A DNA stretch of 7,726 bases. Source: PVC group bacterium. GTDB taxonomy: Bacteria > GCA-001730085 > JADFSZ01. The notes below the pieces were generated by a model that saw only the letters and a list, made by a program, of their open reading frames with translations, did not search any database and was not told the origin of the DNA. How positions within the stretch are numbered: the first letter of the stretch is position 1; each line of letters begins with the position of its first letter. This document shows, piece after piece, positions 5,970-7,726 of this stretch. The translations under genes and the position numbers were made by a program. Location of the stretch: the NCBI GenBank assembly GCA_022560555.1, contig JADFSZ010000081.1, positions 1 to 7,726 on the forward strand, read 5' to 3'.

Positions 5970-6668
5970 TTAAAGTGTCGTGGTAGAAGATACATCAACA
6001 ACGGTTGCGCCGTCCGCGCTGTCCATAAACGTAAAATCATCAACATAGATTATCGCGCCGGTTGCATTGCCCACATCCGGCCCAAAAGCCATCCCGACAT
6101 TGTCTAGTTGGCTAAGATCAATTTTTTTGTTGACTTGATCCAAGGGGATGGCAAATTGCTGCCATTCTGCCGTGATGTTAGATACGGACACTTTCATCTG
6201 GGGCATATAACTCACGGCATGAGCATCGCGAAACAAAATCTCCGCCGACTCTCCTCCGTTTTGTCCTTTGATCCAAAACGTGAAATAGCCATAGCTTGAA
6301 ACATCTCTGCTCTCGACTATTTTCGGCTCTACGGTTAAATCAGTTGTCACACCTAGGTCCATAGCAAAACTCCCCCAATTGCTTGAAGGTTTCGCGCCGG
6401 TTCCATTAACAAGACGAAAGGAAGCGCCGCCGCTATGAACATAGGCCCGATCAAACCCTTCTTGATCTTTGACTTCGCTGTCATAGATCCAGCTGTAGGG
6501 AATACTTGTATTTTCCCAGTCCGGCTCCAGACTTCCGTACACACCCATTTCTCCGCCGAGATTGTTCGGCCAACCTTCAAAATCCGCCAGAACCAATTCA
6601 TCCGCATAGAGAAGATGCGACGCACTCATCACTGCTGCGAACACAAATATTGTCATTATTTTTTTCAT
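5970..6668 (-). CDS. Secreted carbohydrate-binding-like protein (CBM11/CIA30-like), first of a tandem pair
   Basis: The protein has 232 residues. The signal peptide (MKKIMTIFVFAAVMSASHLLYA) is probably cut after Ala22. The mature protein starts DELVLADFEGWPNNLGGEMG and continues with YGSLEPDW, YSWIYDSEVKD, GGASFRLVNG, NWGSFAMDLG, YFTFWIKGQNGGESAEILFRD, EWQQFAIPLDQVNKKIDL and GAIIYVDDFTF near the end. This is the strand order of galactose-binding-like CBM11/CIA30 domains; the ADFE and VDDF segments flank the domain as in many such proteins, including the C-terminus of the glycosidase-like protein here (VDDFE, LDDIV). A short Thr/Ser-rich tail (VDVSSTTTL) follows, which the paralog lacks. The start is fixed by AAAGGAG at 6682-6676, 7 bases before the ATG. 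No catalytic motif is visible, so binding or presenting a glycan is more likely than cleaving it. Ligand unknown. Confidence 0.87.
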   Translation of the reverse strand: MKKIMTIFVFAAVMSASHLLYADELVLADFEGWPNNLGGEMGVYGSLEPDWENTSIPYSWIYDSEVKDQEGFDRAYVHSGGASFRLVNGTGAKPSSNWGSFAMDLGVTTDLTVEPKIVESRDVSSYGYFTFWIKGQNGGESAEILFRDAHAVSYMPQMKVSVSNITAEWQQFAIPLDQVNKKIDLSQLDNVGMAFGPDVGNATGAIIYVDDFTFMDSADGATVVDVSSTTTL

Positions 6669-6675
6669 TAATTAT

Positions 6676-6682
6676 CTCCTTT
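6676..6682 (-). promoter_or_regulatory. Strong Shine-Dalgarno of the first paralog
   Basis: Minus-strand AAAGGAG lies 7 bases before the ATG at 6668. It contrasts with the weak site before the second paralog at 5893, so translation of the two copies probably differs. Confidence 0.75.
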
Positions 6683-6798
6683 CGTTATGAATGTTTCTAC
6701 AAAATTCCTCTATTTTCTTTCTTTGCGTTTTATGCCTTTGTCTGTATTTGTCATTGTTACAAGCCCTCCTCCCCTTCTTTTTCGGATACATATACAAA

Positions 6799-7149
6799 TC
6801 AATCGTTTTTTTTCTCGTCGGTTTGTTCCTCGTCTTCGACATCACCAATGTCTTCTTCAATGTCTTCAGCAATGTCTTCAGCAATTTTTCTAATTTTTTT
6901 AACCCCGGACTTAACTTTATGGACGCCCTTCTTAATGGCATCAATTTCCGGAGACACATCCAGCCCCGGACCGACGATCACGCTGTCGTCTTCTAAAGTT
7001 TGCACGAGATCCCCGGCGTTATCATGGAGCTTTCGAAGAACAACTATGATCCGCGGAAATTCAGATTCATTTTCCCTAAGAGTTTCCAGCATTTCTTTAA
7101 TTTCAGCCTGCTGGCGTTTAATTTTTGCGATAACAATTTCTCTGTTCAT
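6799..7149 (-). CDS. Small acidic coiled-coil protein of unknown function
   Basis: Cytoplasmic 116-residue protein with no signal peptide or membrane segment. Residues 1-45 form a charged helix (MNREIVIAKIKRQQAEIKEMLETLRENESEF, then VVLRKLHDN). Residues 50-65 are a short loop containing VIVGPGLDVSPEID. A basic helix (IKKGVHKVKSGVKKIRKI) follows, and from about 88 on a strongly acidic repetitive tail, AEDIAEDIEEDIGDVEDEE. The start is fixed by AAAGGGAG at 7164-7157, 7 bases before the ATG. It lies between the sugar-binding protein and secreted-protein genes, but nothing in it points to sugar metabolism. I do not recognise a family. A partner-binding or assembly role fits the helices and the charge separation. 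Confidence 0.72.
   Translation of the reverse strand: MNREIVIAKIKRQQAEIKEMLETLRENESEFPRIIVVLRKLHDNAGDLVQTLEDDSVIVGPGLDVSPEIDAIKKGVHKVKSGVKKIRKIAEDIAEDIEEDIGDVEDEEQTDEKKND
6847..6882 (-). repeat. 12-base in-frame tandem repeat inside the coiled-coil gene
   Basis: On the plus strand AATGTCTTCTTC (6847-6858) is followed by two identical AATGTCTTCAGC units (6859-6870, 6871-6882), with a decayed fourth starting at 6883. On the coding strand each unit adds four residues, giving the (A/E)-E-D-I pattern of the acidic tail. Unit length keeps the frame, so copy number could vary without breaking the gene. Confidence 0.85.
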
Positions 7150-7156
7150 TTAAGAT

Positions 7157-7164
7157 CTCCCTTT
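7157..7164 (-). promoter_or_regulatory. Shine-Dalgarno of the coiled-coil gene
   Basis: Minus-strand AAAGGGAG lies 7 bases before the ATG at 7149. This supports the 116-residue frame as a real gene over the overlapping frames on both strands. Confidence 0.7.
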
Positions 7165-7190
7165 CAATCCAAAGCGGCATTCGTTCCAAG

Positions 7191-7299
7191 GTCACAGAGT
7201 CACAAGTCACAGGTGATTCAAAAGCTTTTGGCTCGCCTCTTTTGTCATGTCTCTTTGTGCCCTTGTGTCTTTTAGCATTTACGATTTTTATCCATTTAC
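7191..7299 (-). repeat. Intergenic degenerate 7-base repeats (GTCACAA, GACACAA and CATTTAC types)
   Basis: The 146-base spacer between the sugar-binding protein and coiled-coil genes is largely repetitive. GTCACAGA, GTCACAA and GTCACAG run in tandem at 7191-7212. On the minus strand, 7275-7232 is a loose series of AGACACA, AGGGCAC, AAAGAGA and CATGACA. CATTTAC occurs at 7276-7282 and again at 7293-7299, where it includes the TAA stop of the upstream gene. No promoter or terminator could be picked out with confidence. Confidence 0.55.
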
Positions 7300-7726
7300 C
7301 GTTCAATGGCTAGCAGCTTATTGGCCTTGATGACGATTTTTCTTACGGCTTCTTCGATGGTTTGCTCTCCCCGAAAAGCCAGTTCTAGTTCGGGTTGAAT
7401 ATAACGTTGTTCGATTTCCTTCCAATTGCCCGCGAACGGACCATAAACAGCATATTTGACAGCTTCATTCAGCATCTTTTTGTTTGCCGGCGGCATAGGG
7501 CTTTTGGCCCAAGCTTCGCCTTCTGCAATGGCTCGGATGGCAGGTTGAGCCAAACCGGCTTCACCCAGCATTTTCTGTTCCAGCGGGCCTGCAAGTAATT
7601 TTAAGACTTCCCACGCGTCCGCGTAATCCTGCACACGACGCTGCTTTATGATCGCGTAACCGGACCCGCCTGTGCCGAAGCGTCTGATCCCAGTGGGTCC
7701 TTTCGGGAACATCACGATATCCCATT
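7296..7726 (-). CDS. C-terminal part of an ABC-transporter extracellular sugar-binding protein (family 1 SBP); 5' end outside window
   Basis: About 143 residues are visible; the frame runs open through the window edge, so the GTG at 7715 is unlikely to be the start. The visible part begins WDIVMFPKGPTGIRRFGTGGSGYAI. This is the hinge-region pattern of family 1 solute-binding proteins (WD-x-x-x-x-PKGP, then a GGSGYAI segment that contacts the ligand). It continues with AWEVLKLLAGPLEQKMLGEAGLAQPA and ends with YIQPELELAFRGEQTIEEAVRKI, matching the helical C-terminus of UgpB/MalE-like proteins. Such lipoproteins or periplasmic proteins hand oligosaccharides or glycerol-phosphodiesters to an ABC permease. 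The permease genes would be expected further right or elsewhere. It is the first gene of the sugar module inside this window. Its specificity cannot be read from the C-terminus. Confidence 0.88.
   Translation of the reverse strand, partial: WDIVMFPKGPTGIRRFGTGGSGYAIIKQRRVQDYADAWEVLKLLAGPLEQKMLGEAGLAQPAIRAIAEGEAWAKSPMPPANKKMLNEAVKYAVYGPFAGNWKEIEQRYIQPELELAFRGEQTIEEAVRKIVIKANKLLAIER

Noticed and set aside
6683-6798. Promoter before the first CBM-like gene
   Set aside because: The spacer is purine-rich on the minus strand and TTGTAA- and TATAAT-like words occur, but no pair has correct spacing, so no promoter is called.
6506-7153. 215-residue open frame on the plus strand
   Set aside because: It runs antisense across the start of the CBM-like gene and the whole coiled-coil gene. 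Its Ser/Phe-rich composition is the mirror of Glu/Lys-rich coding DNA, and both minus-strand genes have good ribosome sites.

Overview
The window looks like part of the genome of an uncultured Gram-negative bacterium. Secreted and membrane-anchored carbohydrate-active proteins, a ROK-family sugar regulator, an ABC-type sugar-binding protein and intergenic DNA made of degenerate 7-base repeats dominate positions 1300-7726. This gene mix, and my recollection of similar intergenic repeats, would fit a candidate phylum such as Omnitrophota, but no marker gene here proves it. The left end carries a protein with a type IX secretion (T9SS) sorting domain, which is typical of the Bacteroidota/FCB side of the tree. 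The window may therefore combine DNA of more than one origin.

Layout. Positions 1-688 (+) hold the 3' end of a secreted T9SS-sorted protein. Everything else is on the minus strand and reads from right to left. In transcription order these are: the C-terminal part of an extracellular sugar-binding protein (7726-7296); a small acidic coiled-coil protein (7149-6799); two tandem paralogous secreted proteins with a carbohydrate-binding (CBM11/CIA30-like) fold (6668-5970 and 5893-5222); a repeat-filled 222-base spacer; a membrane-anchored (alpha/alpha)6 glycosidase-like protein with a C-terminal binding domain (4998-3076); a full-length ROK regulator whose start overlaps the previous stop by 4 bases (3079-1859); a second ROK gene that keeps the HTH and N-lobe but ends in an unrelated tail (1820-1086); and a 138-residue unknown protein overlapping that gene by 8 bases (1093-677).

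How it fits together. Positions 7726-1859 read as a sugar-acquisition module. An ABC receptor captures an oligosaccharide, two exported beta-sandwich proteins probably bind glycan, a periplasm-facing glycosidase trims it, and a NagC/Mlc-type ROK repressor senses the product. I cannot identify the sugar.

The most unusual part is 677-1300. Base composition drops sharply there (hand counts of about 23-33% GC in four 60-base lines, against 40% and 50% in two lines further right). The second ROK gene changes identity at about residue 190 to a tail resembling the C-terminus of an orotate-phosphoribosyltransferase-like enzyme. The next gene is a phage-like small protein of unknown function. This is either a recombination scar or an assembly junction. 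No tRNA, rRNA, CRISPR array or transposase was seen.
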